From Lachnospiraceae bacterium (GTDB lineage Bacteria > Bacillota > Clostridia > Lachnospirales > Lachnospiraceae): a stretch of 27,010 nt of DNA. Where the stretch lies: NCBI GenBank assembly GCA_900765975.1, contig CAAFTS010000027.1, positions 1 through 27,010 of the forward strand, read 5' to 3'. The position numbers were made by a program, and so were the translations under genes. Below are positions 14,701 to 22,377 of the stretch, in pieces. The notes below the pieces were generated by a model, which saw only the letters and a list, made by a program, of their open reading frames with translations, was not told the DNA's origin and ran no database searches. How positions within the stretch are numbered: position 1 is the stretch's first letter; every line of letters starts with the position of its first letter.

Positions 14701-16260
14701 ATGGAATTAATTCAGAAACAGGTGCGTTATACACAGGAGGGAAAGCGGACGTTTGATCAGTTTTATTTGGATGAGGAGATTAATGTTCCGGATTCGAAGG
14801 CAGACGTAAGGCAGATTGTACAGGGACATGGAACAGTAAAAACAGAGGACATCCGATTTGCAGAGAATTATCTGAGAGTATCAGGAAAATTATATTATCA
14901 GATTTTTTATATTACAGATCAGATGGATTCTGTTCCGGGAGTATTGGAAGGAACACTTCCTTTTGAGGAAATGGTCTATATAGATGGAAATGAGAATGAG
15001 AATTATTTCGTACAGAATTTACGGGTAGAGTTTACTGCTGCTATGGTACATTCCAGAAAGGTCAGTATCCGGGCAATGGTGGAAATGGAATTGGGCAGGG
15101 AGCTGCTGGTAGATGAGGAGACAACGGTGGATGTAGAGTGCAGTATTCCGGTTTATAAGAAGAAACGCAATGTCAATCTTCTGGAACTGCATACAATGAA
15201 GAAAGATACATACCGCATCAAAGAAGAAATTACATTGCCGGGAACGAAAGAAAGCATCGGGCAGCTTTTGCTGAAAGATATCAGTGCACGTAAGCTGGAA
15301 ATTCGGGTGGAACAGGATGTGCTATATCTGCAAGGTGAGCTGCTGGTATTTTGTATGTATCTTTCGGAGGATGGAAAAACGGATTGGATTGAACAGAATG
15401 TTCCGTATGAAGGCAGAATTGATTGCAGTGGCGCAGAGGATGACATGTACTATTGTGTACAGAGTTCTCTGGAAGACACTTTGGTGGATATCCGTTTAGA
15501 TGAAGACGGGGAAATGCGGGTTCTGGGAATCGAAGGGACGTTGAATCTGAGGATGAATCTCTATCGGGAAGAGCAGTTAGAAGTGTTAGAAGATTTGTAT
15601 TCGCTGGAACAAAACTGCAGTTTTGAAACACGAGAGGCTGCTTATGAGGAATTGTTGATTCAGAATCACTCTAAATGCAAGGTAACGGAACGGCTTTCTT
15701 TGCCGGAATTGAACGAGGATGTACTGCAGATCTGTCATAGCGAGGGGGCGGTACAGATGGAACATATTGAATCCACTAAAGAAGGGCTGCAGGTGGAAGG
15801 AATTTTACATCTCTCCTTTTTATATCTTCGTGCGAATGATGAGATTCCGTTTGGCAGCTGGCAGGGGATGATTCCGTTTTCATGGCAATTGGAGTGTCCG
15901 GATATGACAGAAGATGTGAGATACAATATTTCTTATCATGTAGAGCAGCTGTCTGTTAATCTGGCCGGAAGTGAGGCGGTGGAAGTCAAGGCAGTGCTGG
16001 CGTTGGACACTTTTATAAGAAAGCCGGTAACAATGCAGGTGATTCAGAAGATTTCATTTGAACCGATTTCTTTAGAAGAAATTGAAAAGAGTCCTGGAAT
16101 TGTAGGCTATATTGTGAAGGATGGCGATAGTCTCTGGGATTTGGCAAAGAAGTACAAAACGACTGTAGAAGGCATTCGGGAAGTAAATATTCTGGAGTCA
16201 GATTCTATAAAATGTGGGGATAAATTATTGATTTTTAAAGAAAATATGAGTATACTGTAA
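14701..16260 (+). CDS. sipL: SipL-like spore morphogenesis protein (DUF3794 repeats plus LysM)
   Basis: This 519-residue protein has three copies of the DUF3794 (SipL/SPOCS) motif, recognisable near residues 29-75 (NVPDSKADVRQIVQ), 179-225 (LPGTKESIGQLLL) and 336-381 (LPELNEDVLQIC), followed by a C-terminal LysM at 469-513 (GYIVKDGDSLWDLAKKYKTT). That order and length match SipL of Clostridioides difficile, which binds SpoIVA through its LysM domain and anchors the spore coat on the forespore. No signal peptide is visible, as expected for a mother-cell cytoplasmic protein. GGAGGGG precedes the start. It follows the PrcB-like lipoprotein gene. I could not find a convincing sigma-E promoter in front of that pair. 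Confidence 0.9.
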   Translation: MELIQKQVRYTQEGKRTFDQFYLDEEINVPDSKADVRQIVQGHGTVKTEDIRFAENYLRVSGKLYYQIFYITDQMDSVPGVLEGTLPFEEMVYIDGNENENYFVQNLRVEFTAAMVHSRKVSIRAMVEMELGRELLVDEETTVDVECSIPVYKKKRNVNLLELHTMKKDTYRIKEEITLPGTKESIGQLLLKDISARKLEIRVEQDVLYLQGELLVFCMYLSEDGKTDWIEQNVPYEGRIDCSGAEDDMYYCVQSSLEDTLVDIRLDEDGEMRVLGIEGTLNLRMNLYREEQLEVLEDLYSLEQNCSFETREAAYEELLIQNHSKCKVTERLSLPELNEDVLQICHSEGAVQMEHIESTKEGLQVEGILHLSFLYLRANDEIPFGSWQGMIPFSWQLECPDMTEDVRYNISYHVEQLSVNLAGSEAVEVKAVLALDTFIRKPVTMQVIQKISFEPISLEEIEKSPGIVGYIVKDGDSLWDLAKKYKTTVEGIREVNILESDSIKCGDKLLIFKENMSIL

Positions 16261-16308
16261 ATATGTAGTAAAGTATAATGTATACAAGATACAAAAGGGG
16301 AAATATCG

Positions 16309-17184
16309 ATGAGACAGATCGAATTAAAAGCACTTGCGAAGATTAATTTAGGACTGGATGTTCTTGGGAAAAGGGAAAATGGCTACCATGATGTACGTAT
16401 GATCATGCAGTCTATTTATTTATATGATGATGTGAAAATAGAGAGGAAGACAGCTCCGGGGATCGAGTTGTCTTCTAATCTGTTTTTTTTGCCTACTGGT
16501 GATGGTAATATTGCATATAAAGCGGCGCAGATGCTGATAGAAGAATTTGGCATTGAGGAGGGCGTTAGAATTACTTTGCATAAGCATATTCCGGTTGCGG
16601 CCGGTATGGCAGGAGGCAGTTCAAACGCTGCGGCAGTGTTGTTTGGCATGAACCGCTTATTCGGATTAAAGCTGTCACGTCAGGAATTAATGGAACGCGG
16701 GGTAAAACTGGGCGCAGACGTACCGTATTGTATTATGCGAGGAACTGTGCTGGCAGAAGGAATCGGTGAAGAATTGAAAGAACTTCCGGCTATGCCGAAG
16801 TGTACAGTTTTAATTGCAAAGCCTCCGATCAGTGTTTCTACCAAAGTGGTGTATGAAGCGCTGGATGCCTGTGAAATTGTGCGGCATCCGGATATTGACG
16901 GATTGATGGAGGCTCTGGAAAAAGAAAATCTGCGAGAGGTGGCTGCCCATATGGGAAATGTATTGGAAGATGTGACGATTCCAATGCATCCGGAGATTGC
17001 AGAGATTAAACAAGTGATGAAGGATTGTGGTGCGCTGAACGCAATGATGAGCGGAAGTGGTCCGACTGTATTTGGATTATTTGAGAATAAGATGGCGGCG
17101 AGAAAAGCACAGCGTGTGATCCGGGAAAAGGAACTTGCAAAACAGGTGTATGTAACGAATATACACAATGCCAGGAGGAACTAA
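16309..17184 (+). CDS. ispE: 4-diphosphocytidyl-2-C-methyl-D-erythritol kinase
   Basis: This 291-residue GHMP kinase phosphorylates CDP-methylerythritol with ATP in the MEP route to isoprenoid precursors. Motif 1 near the N-terminus includes AKINLGLDVLGKRENGYHDV with the catalytic Lys11. The glycine-rich ATP loop PVAAGMAGGSSNAAAV lies at 95-110, GADVPYC holds the catalytic Asp137, and MSGSGPTVFG is the third GHMP motif. The length is normal for IspE. AAGGGG lies 9 bases before the ATG. It is followed after 2 bases by a GntR-type gene and then by spoIIR, an order I recall in several Clostridia. Confidence 0.96.
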   Translation: MRQIELKALAKINLGLDVLGKRENGYHDVRMIMQSIYLYDDVKIERKTAPGIELSSNLFFLPTGDGNIAYKAAQMLIEEFGIEEGVRITLHKHIPVAAGMAGGSSNAAAVLFGMNRLFGLKLSRQELMERGVKLGADVPYCIMRGTVLAEGIGEELKELPAMPKCTVLIAKPPISVSTKVVYEALDACEIVRHPDIDGLMEALEKENLREVAAHMGNVLEDVTIPMHPEIAEIKQVMKDCGALNAMMSGSGPTVFGLFENKMAARKAQRVIREKELAKQVYVTNIHNARRN

Positions 17185-17186
17185 GG

Positions 17187-17867
17187 ATGGATTTGAATTT
17201 TACAGTGAAAATGGATGAATATCTTCCGTTGAGAGATGTGGTCTTTAATACACTGCGACAGGCAATTTTGCGTGGCGAATTGAAACCGGGAGAGCGGCTG
17301 ATGGAAATACAGCTGGCCAATAAGCTGGGAGTCAGCAGAACACCGATTCGTGAGGCTATCCGTAAGCTGGAATTGGAAGGCCTGGTGCTGATGATTCCAC
17401 GACGTGGCGCAGAAGTTGCACAGATTACGGAGAAAAGTCTGCGAGACGTACTGGAAGTACGACAGGCATTGGAAGAGTTAGCGGTAAAGCTGGCATGCCT
17501 GCGTATGACACCAGAAGGTGTGACAGAACTGAAGAAGGCAGCCGCGGAATTTGAACGTGTGCTTGGAGATGAGGATATCACAGTAGTTGCGGAGGCAGAT
17601 GTAGCATTTCATGATGTGATTTATCTGGCAACAGATAATGAACGATTAATTTCTCTTTTGAATAATTTCCGGGAGCAGATGTATCGCTATCGTGTAGAAT
17701 ATTTAAAGAAAAAAGAATTTCATGATAAATTGCTGAAGGAACATCAGGAAATTATCCATGCGATTGAAAATGGAGAATGCGAGCAGGCGATGGAGGTTAC
17801 AAGCAGACATATTGAAAATCAAGTAGAAGTGGTAAGTGATACATTGCGGAGCCACGAAGAACGTTAA
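17187..17867 (+). CDS. GntR family regulator, FadR/FCD subfamily
   Basis: This 226-residue protein has an N-terminal winged helix (about 15-80, with LKPGERLMEIQLANKLGVSR and TPIREAIRKLELEGLV) and an all-helical C-terminal FCD domain (about 90-215). Metal or ligand contacts are suggested by Asp and His residues in EADVAFHDVIY, LLKEHQEII and SRHIENQ. FCD regulators bind organic acids or acyl compounds. GGAGG precedes the ATG, which is 2 bases after ispE, so it is cotranscribed with ispE. No operator could be assigned. What it controls is unknown. Confidence 0.92.
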   Translation: MDLNFTVKMDEYLPLRDVVFNTLRQAILRGELKPGERLMEIQLANKLGVSRTPIREAIRKLELEGLVLMIPRRGAEVAQITEKSLRDVLEVRQALEELAVKLACLRMTPEGVTELKKAAAEFERVLGDEDITVVAEADVAFHDVIYLATDNERLISLLNNFREQMYRYRVEYLKKKEFHDKLLKEHQEIIHAIENGECEQAMEVTSRHIENQVEVVSDTLRSHEER

Positions 17868-17895
17868 TTCTGCTATAAGAAATAAATAATGCTGT

Positions 17896-17923
17896 GTATA
17901 GCTTCATAAAAAAAGGACATACT
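17896..17923 (+). promoter_or_regulatory. Sigma-F-type promoter of spoIIR
   Basis: GTATA (17896-17900) and GGACATACT (17915-17923) are 14 bases apart. They fit the forespore sigma-F consensus as I recall it, a GTATA-type -35 and GGnnAnAnT for the -10. spoIIR is a known sigma-F target in Bacillus and Clostridia, so the match is expected from biology as well as sequence. Confidence 0.75.
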
Positions 17924-17957
17924 CTCTATATCAAAGCTCAATAAATATGGAGGGTAT
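17919..17957 (+). terminator. Hairpin sequestering the spoIIR ribosome binding site
   Basis: ATACTCTCTATAT (17919-17931) pairs over 13 bases, two of them G-U, with ATATGGAGGGTAT (17945-17957); TTTT follows. The 3' arm contains the GGAGGG site of spoIIR, 8 bases before its ATG. The 5' arm overlaps the sigma-F -10, so only readthrough RNA from ispE-gntR carries the whole hairpin. It may terminate, hide the RBS, or both. Confidence 0.65.
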
Positions 17958-17962
17958 TTTAT

Positions 17963-18637
17963 ATGACAGATACATATTTTAAATCAAAGCAGGAGCAAAG
18001 AGCCGGATTGGTTATCTGGGTGTTATCTTTATTTCTGGCGGCGCTGTTGGCGGGGATGATAAGTTGGAAGTGGGATGCATTAGCAAAGGAACGTACACAG
18101 GCACATTTGGCAGAAGAAGTGTTGCGTTTTCATGTACTGGCAAATAGTGACAGTACAGACGATCAGGCTCTGAAGATGCAGGTAAAGGAAACGGTTCTTT
18201 CTTATCTGGAAGAGCGGCTTCCGGAAAGCCTGGACGTAGATGGAACAAAAGACTGGGTGAAACGGCATACAGATGAACTGGAACAGGTTAGCGGAGAAGT
18301 GATAAAAGAGGCAGGATATGATTATCCAGTCAGTGTAGCAGTTACGACTTGTTATTTTCCAAAAAAACGCTACGGAGACGTTACATTTCCGGAGGGAAAT
18401 TATACAGCCCTTCGAATTGAAATCGGTGAGGCGAAAGGTCATAATTGGTGGTGTGTACTGTATCCAAATCTTTGCTTTATGGATGCGGTTCATGCCGTTG
18501 TTCCGGAAGAAGGAAAACAATTGCTGAAAAATGTACTTGCGGAGGATGAGTATGATCTGGTGACAGAGGATGCAGAAGTCAAGATAAAATGGTATCTGCC
18601 GGAATTGATGGGAAAAATCAGAGGGAGAAACGAATAA
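17963..18637 (+). CDS. spoIIR: Stage II sporulation protein R
   Basis: SpoIIR is made in the forespore and secreted to the intermembrane space, where it triggers the protease SpoIIGA to activate pro-sigma-E in the mother cell. The 224-residue protein has an N-terminal membrane or signal segment at about 15-34 and the family motifs RFHVLANSDSTDDQ (55-68), YTALRIEIGEAKGHNWWC (147-164) and YPNLCF. The length is normal. The ATG follows GGAGGG by 8 bases. Its sigma-F-type promoter lies directly upstream, which separates its timing from the ispE-gntR genes in front. Confidence 0.95.
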   Translation: MTDTYFKSKQEQRAGLVIWVLSLFLAALLAGMISWKWDALAKERTQAHLAEEVLRFHVLANSDSTDDQALKMQVKETVLSYLEERLPESLDVDGTKDWVKRHTDELEQVSGEVIKEAGYDYPVSVAVTTCYFPKKRYGDVTFPEGNYTALRIEIGEAKGHNWWCVLYPNLCFMDAVHAVVPEEGKQLLKNVLAEDEYDLVTEDAEVKIKWYLPELMGKIRGRNE

Positions 18638-18675
18638 ATATTATAAGAAACAAAAGAAGATGAACAGGAGAAGAA

Positions 18676-19866
18676 ATGACAGATTTTTTAGTAAAACATT
18701 TTGTAAAAGATTATGAGCACACAGAAAAGGTGTCTGTTCGTACTGCGTATGGAGTATTGGCAAGTATGGTGGGCATCTTTTGTAATGTATTTTTATTTGT
18801 AGTTAAATTTGTGATTGGCTTATTAGTACATAGTGTATCTGTTACGGCGGATGCGTTTAATAACTTGTCGGATGCCGGATCTTCAATTATTAGTTTTGCA
18901 GGGGTAAAGATTGCCAGCAAACCGGCAGATGCAGAGCATCCATTTGGGCATGGAAGAATGGAATATATTGCGGCACTGATCGTATCTTTTCTGGTAATGG
19001 AAGTCGGATTTACATTTTTAAAGGATTCATTTGGGAAGATTAAGTCACCGGAAATTTTGAATTTTCAGTTGATGTCGGTTGTGATTTTGGTTTTATCAAT
19101 CGGTGTGAAACTTTGGCTGGGATTGTTTAATCGAAAACTTGGAGAAAAGATTGACTCAAAGGTAATGATGGCGGCATTTACAGATTCTATGGGAGATGTA
19201 CTGACAACAACAGTTACGATTGTATCTCTTATTGTTTTTAAGGTAACAGGAGTCAATATTGACGGATTTGTTGGAATCGGAGTGGCGCTTGTCGTAATGT
19301 GGGCTGGATTTGGAATTGCGAAAGATACATTGGAACCATTATTAGGAGAAGCAGTTGATCCGGAAGAATATCAAAAAATTAAACGGTTTGTGGAAAGTTA
19401 TGATGGTGTGGTTGGTTCTCATGATTTAATTGTACATAATTATGGACCGAACCGGAGTATGGCGTCCATACATGCAGAAGTTCCAAATAATGTCAGTATA
19501 GAAGCATCCCATGAGGTGATTGACCGGATTGAAAGAGATGCAATCGAAAATCTGGGGATTTTTCTGGTGGTACATATGGATCCGATTGAAATTGAGGATG
19601 AGCATGTTTTGATGATTCGGAATCGGACAAATCAGGCGATTGCAGAGATTGATGATTCTTGTACCATTCATGATTTCAGAGTGGTAGATGGACAGAAACA
19701 GATTAATTTAATTTTTGACTTAGTTGTTCCGAGGGAGTATGATAAGGAGAAACAAAGTGAAGTGGAGCGGTCATTGTGCGAGAAGATGAAAGAACAGGAT
19801 GAACGCTATGAGTTTGTGATTACCGTGGAGCATAGTTTTGTATCAGGTACGGAGAAGGAAGTGTAA
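18676..19866 (+). CDS. Cation diffusion facilitator, possibly Mn(II)-type
   Basis: This 396-residue CDF exporter has six membrane helices (about 25-210), the HPFGHGR motif at 88-94 and a long cytoplasmic C-terminal domain (about 215-390), longer than the roughly 90 residues usual in YiiP. The transport site in helices 2 and 5 reads Asn62-Asp66 (FNNLSD) and Asp170-Asp174 (TDSMGD). Zinc exporters normally have His or Asp with H-x3-D in helix 5. The N/D-D plus D-D set is, from memory, that of MntE-like manganese exporters, so Mn(II) or Fe(II) is more likely than zinc. AGGAGAAG precedes the ATG. A thioesterase gene follows after 2 bases. Confidence 0.92.
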   Translation: MTDFLVKHFVKDYEHTEKVSVRTAYGVLASMVGIFCNVFLFVVKFVIGLLVHSVSVTADAFNNLSDAGSSIISFAGVKIASKPADAEHPFGHGRMEYIAALIVSFLVMEVGFTFLKDSFGKIKSPEILNFQLMSVVILVLSIGVKLWLGLFNRKLGEKIDSKVMMAAFTDSMGDVLTTTVTIVSLIVFKVTGVNIDGFVGIGVALVVMWAGFGIAKDTLEPLLGEAVDPEEYQKIKRFVESYDGVVGSHDLIVHNYGPNRSMASIHAEVPNNVSIEASHEVIDRIERDAIENLGIFLVVHMDPIEIEDEHVLMIRNRTNQAIAEIDDSCTIHDFRVVDGQKQINLIFDLVVPREYDKEKQSEVERSLCEKMKEQDERYEFVITVEHSFVSGTEKEV

Positions 19867-19868
19867 AA

Positions 19869-20570
19869 ATGTATACAATAAACGAAAGAATACGATACAG
19901 CGAAATCGATCATAACGGAACCATTACCCTTCCGGGAATTATCAATTATTTTCAGGATTGCAGTACATTTCAGTCAGAGGATATTGGTTTGGGAGCAGAG
20001 AATCTCAAAAATCGAAAAAGAGCATGGATCCTTTCCTATTGGCAGGTGATTGTAGATCGTTATCCAAAACTTGGAGAACAAGTTACAGTTGGAACATTTG
20101 CTACAAGTTTTAAAGGGTTGTTTGGCGATCGTAATTTTGTGATGAAAGATGCTGCGGGAAATCAAGTTGCCTGTGCAAACTCCATATGGGTATTTATGGA
20201 TATGGAAAAAGGGCGTCCGGCACGACCGGAGCCGGAAGATATAGAGGCCTATGGAATTGCTGAACCGCTGGAGATGCCGTATGAGGGAAGAAAGATATTG
20301 CTGCCGGAGAAGATGGAAGAAAGAGAAGCATTTCCGGTACGTAAATATCATATCGATACCAATGAACATGTAAACAACTGCCAGTATGTGCAGATGGCAA
20401 TGGAAATGCTGCCAAAAGAAACACAGGTGCATCAATTGCGAGTAGATTACAAGAAATCAGCAGTTCTTGGAGATATCATATATCCGAAAATTTCTATGGA
20501 AGAGGATAGAACAGTAATTCTGCTCTGTGATGAAAGCGGAAAAGAATATGCTGTTGTGGAATTGAAATAA
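19869..20570 (+). CDS. Acyl-ACP thioesterase (FatA/FatB family)
   Basis: This 233-residue protein has the double hot-dog fold sequence of bacterial acyl-ACP thioesterases, which release free fatty acids from acyl carrier protein in the cytoplasm. The N-terminal half has IRYSEIDHNGTITLPGIINY and the second half HIDTNEHVNNCQYV. The catalytic D-x-N-x-H is visible as Asp163, Asn165 and His167, matching plant FatB. Chain-length preference cannot be read. GGAGAAGGAAG precedes the ATG, and it is cotranscribed with the CDF exporter, a link with no obvious meaning. It ends at a two-way terminator. Confidence 0.9.
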   Translation: MYTINERIRYSEIDHNGTITLPGIINYFQDCSTFQSEDIGLGAENLKNRKRAWILSYWQVIVDRYPKLGEQVTVGTFATSFKGLFGDRNFVMKDAAGNQVACANSIWVFMDMEKGRPARPEPEDIEAYGIAEPLEMPYEGRKILLPEKMEEREAFPVRKYHIDTNEHVNNCQYVQMAMEMLPKETQVHQLRVDYKKSAVLGDIIYPKISMEEDRTVILLCDESGKEYAVVELK

Positions 20571-20575
20571 AACAA

Positions 20576-20612
20576 GAAAAACCCGGAAGTAAAGAGATGC
20601 TTCCGGGTTTTC
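20576..20612. terminator. Bidirectional terminator between convergent genes
   Basis: AAAACCCGGAAG (20578-20589) pairs with CTTCCGGGTTTT (20600-20611) around a 10-base loop. The outer A-rich and T-rich ends provide a U-tract in each direction. It serves the thioesterase operon on plus and the surface protein on minus. Confidence 0.92.
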
Positions 20613-20622
20613 TTCATAGTGG

Positions 20623-22113
20623 TTATCCGTTAAATCCCTTTTTACGAATAACCGATGTTACGATTAATACACCTCCTGATAGAATCAGTAGAATAATAAG
20701 CGGGAGATAATTGCTCTTGTCGCCGGTTTTTACGGCGGCTGTTTTTTGGATGGTAAACTGGGTTTCAGTGCAGGTTCCGTTGCTGAATGCAAGTTTCAGT
20801 GAATGGGTTCCTGATGCCAGACTATCCAGATATGCTGCTTTTAGAGTGACGGTCTGATTTTTTGGATCGGTCACATAATTGCTTTTGTGTACCAAACCTT
20901 CCGCAACGTAAACGCCGGTCAGATTTTCAATATTATCGGAGCAAGTGATAATCAGATTTTGATTACTTTTCTGACGGTAAATCTGGTTTGCGCCTGCTGT
21001 AATCTTAGGCGCTGTCAGCTTTGGAAGTTCTTTTGTTTCCAATACCTTTTTACATACGGTACATTCTTTGTGCTGGCAGCCGACTGTCGCAGTGGTTGGC
21101 TTTTTGTCGATGATCCAGTCGCCGGCGGTGTGTGGTTTTACTTCGCTTTTTGCTCCGCATTTACACAGATGCCAGTGGCTTGTGGCATCGGACTGCCATT
21201 CAGTGCTGAACTTGTGCGTGTGCTCCAGCTTTGGAATGGTTTCGTTGTAGGTATAGCCACAGGTTTCGCAAGTATAGGTTTTCGTACCTTCTGTTTCTTC
21301 GGTGGCGTCTTTGATGACCTGACCTGCGTCAAAATGATGTTCTGCCTTTTCACCTTCCGGTTCTGGACAAGTTCCTTCGGCAGCGATACATTTTTTCCAG
21401 TGATGAGTTTCATTAAAAGTCCAACGGTCTTCATATTGGTGAATATGTTCGGGAACTTCCGGTTCCAGCACAGGAATTTCTTCGGTAAGCAGTATGATTT
21501 TGCATACGGTACATTCTTTGTGTTGGCTGCCTGTCTTTGTCAGCGTAGCTGCTTTGTCTACAATCCAATCGCTGGCAGTGTGTTCTGCAATATCCAGCTT
21601 TTCTCCGCAGAGGATACATTTGTGAAAATGTGTTTTGCCATTTTCCTCACACATCCACTCTTCTGAATACAGATGTTCGGTGCAGAGTTCCGGAGCCTTT
21701 TCCCAGCGAAGCGTAACGGAAAGCTCCGAACCAAAATCCGTGTGAAATTCAGAAGTATCGTCCATGCCAATTGGAATTGCATGAATGAGAATCATTTTTT
21801 CTCCGTTGTAAAGTGCATATTCTCCTGCAGGTACTTTTGCTTTTTTTAACTTTAGGGAATAGATCTCATTTTCCTGATCTGTCCGCAAGGTTAGATCCTT
21901 ATAAAAAGCAATGTCTGTTTCCTCTTCTCCGGATGTCAAGGTAATTGTCACAAGATAATTCTGCTGTTCCGGTGCTTTCTCCGGAATGTTGTCGCCTTCA
22001 GCGTGTACATGAATCGGAGAAAGGAACGAAACCAGTGATAATACCAAGAATACGGAGAGTGTGACGGCAAGTAGTTTTCTTCCCTTATTTTGTAGCCGTT
22101 TTGTTAACATCAT
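20623..22113 (-). CDS. Secreted, membrane-anchored protein with Cys/His modules
   Basis: No function is recognised for this 496-residue protein. A signal peptide with a hydrophobic core at about 15-33 ends near VHA-EG (residue 38). Then come a domain with a DUF-like beta pattern (about 50-145) and three modules of the type H-x-H...W...H(W/F)H-x-C-x2-CG: about 145-215, 224-297 and 297-365. The second carries CETCGYTYNETIPKLE; the first and third carry QHKECTVCK. A last beta domain is followed by AAVKTGDKSN, a membrane helix and a basic tail. The KTGD resembles a sortase signal but lacks the LP of LPxTG. I chose the ATG at 22113, about 8 bases after GGGAG; a GTG at 22122 lies too close to it. 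The modules may bind metal or simply fold around it. Confidence 0.82.
   Translation of the reverse strand: MMLTKRLQNKGRKLLAVTLSVFLVLSLVSFLSPIHVHAEGDNIPEKAPEQQNYLVTITLTSGEEETDIAFYKDLTLRTDQENEIYSLKLKKAKVPAGEYALYNGEKMILIHAIPIGMDDTSEFHTDFGSELSVTLRWEKAPELCTEHLYSEEWMCEENGKTHFHKCILCGEKLDIAEHTASDWIVDKAATLTKTGSQHKECTVCKIILLTEEIPVLEPEVPEHIHQYEDRWTFNETHHWKKCIAAEGTCPEPEGEKAEHHFDAGQVIKDATEETEGTKTYTCETCGYTYNETIPKLEHTHKFSTEWQSDATSHWHLCKCGAKSEVKPHTAGDWIIDKKPTTATVGCQHKECTVCKKVLETKELPKLTAPKITAGANQIYRQKSNQNLIITCSDNIENLTGVYVAEGLVHKSNYVTDPKNQTVTLKAAYLDSLASGTHSLKLAFSNGTCTETQFTIQKTAAVKTGDKSNYLPLIILLILSGGVLIVTSVIRKKGFNG
21053..21132 (-). repeat. Internal gene repeat, copy A (80 bp)
   Basis: This stretch and 21503-21582 are diverged copies of the same 80 bases in phase, exactly 450 bases apart. 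Both encode H-T-A-(G/S)-D-W-I at one end and QHKECTVCK at the other. It reflects duplication of the Cys/His module within the surface-protein gene. Confidence 0.8.
21503..21582 (-). repeat. Internal gene repeat, copy B (80 bp)
   Basis: Partner of 21053-21132. The shared CATACGGTACATTCTTTGTG block at the plus-strand start is identical in both copies; the middle has diverged in DNA and protein while the ends are kept, which suggests selection on the Cys and His positions. Confidence 0.8.
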
Positions 22114-22293
22114 AAAACTCACTCCCTTCTATAGCAGCCCTCCTTATGCTGCCTGATATGAAATTGATTTGGTTAAGTTTTTATGTCAAATGAGGTGTAT
22201 AATGGTATTATTATTTTAACTTAAATAGTCTGAAAAGTAAACTAAAAAAATAAAAAAATCAGAAAACTAACAATCGAAATCAAAGGGAATCTC

Positions 22294-22323
22294 TTGACAG
22301 TGTTGCGTGAGAACCGATATAAT
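22294..22323 (+). promoter_or_regulatory. Consensus promoter of the FAD oxidoreductase operon
   Basis: Perfect TTGACA (22294-22299) and TATAAT (22318-22323) are separated by 18 bases. Transcription should begin near 22330, about 130 bases before the oxidoreductase start and about 25 bases before a terminator hairpin. Confidence 0.9.
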
Positions 22324-22347
22324 ATAAAAAGGAAAAGAAGTGACTAC

Positions 22348-22377
22348 ATGAGAACTCGTATTCTTATAACCACATAA
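22348..22377 (+). CDS. Putative nine-residue leader peptide MRTRILITT
   Basis: An ATG 18 bases downstream of the likely transcription start opens a nine-codon ORF (MRTRILITT) that stops with TAA. GGAAAAG at 22331-22337 could serve as a ribosome site. The ORF covers the whole 5' arm and loop of the following terminator hairpin and stops at the start of its 3' arm, so a translating ribosome would block the hairpin. Ile, Leu and Thr fill the last five codons. Short ORFs arise by chance, so translation is unproven. Confidence 0.45.
   Translation: MRTRILITT

Noticed and set aside
16274..16279. TATAAT just upstream of ispE
   Set aside because: No acceptable -35 or TG extension lies at a suitable distance; it may still be a weak promoter.
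17872..17902. GCTATA/TATAGC inverted repeat after the GntR gene as a terminator
   Set aside because: The stem is only 6 bp with a 19-base loop and no T run follows; part of it is the sigma-F -35.
20887..21666. 259-codon open frame on the plus strand opposite the surface protein
   Set aside because: Its residues (many Phe and Cys) mirror the repeated module on the minus strand. The minus-strand frame has a signal peptide, RBS and anchor; this one has none.
22184..22189. TTGACA on the minus strand upstream of the surface protein
   Set aside because: At 17 bases the -10 would be CAATTT, which is poor; no better match lies at 16 to 18 bases.
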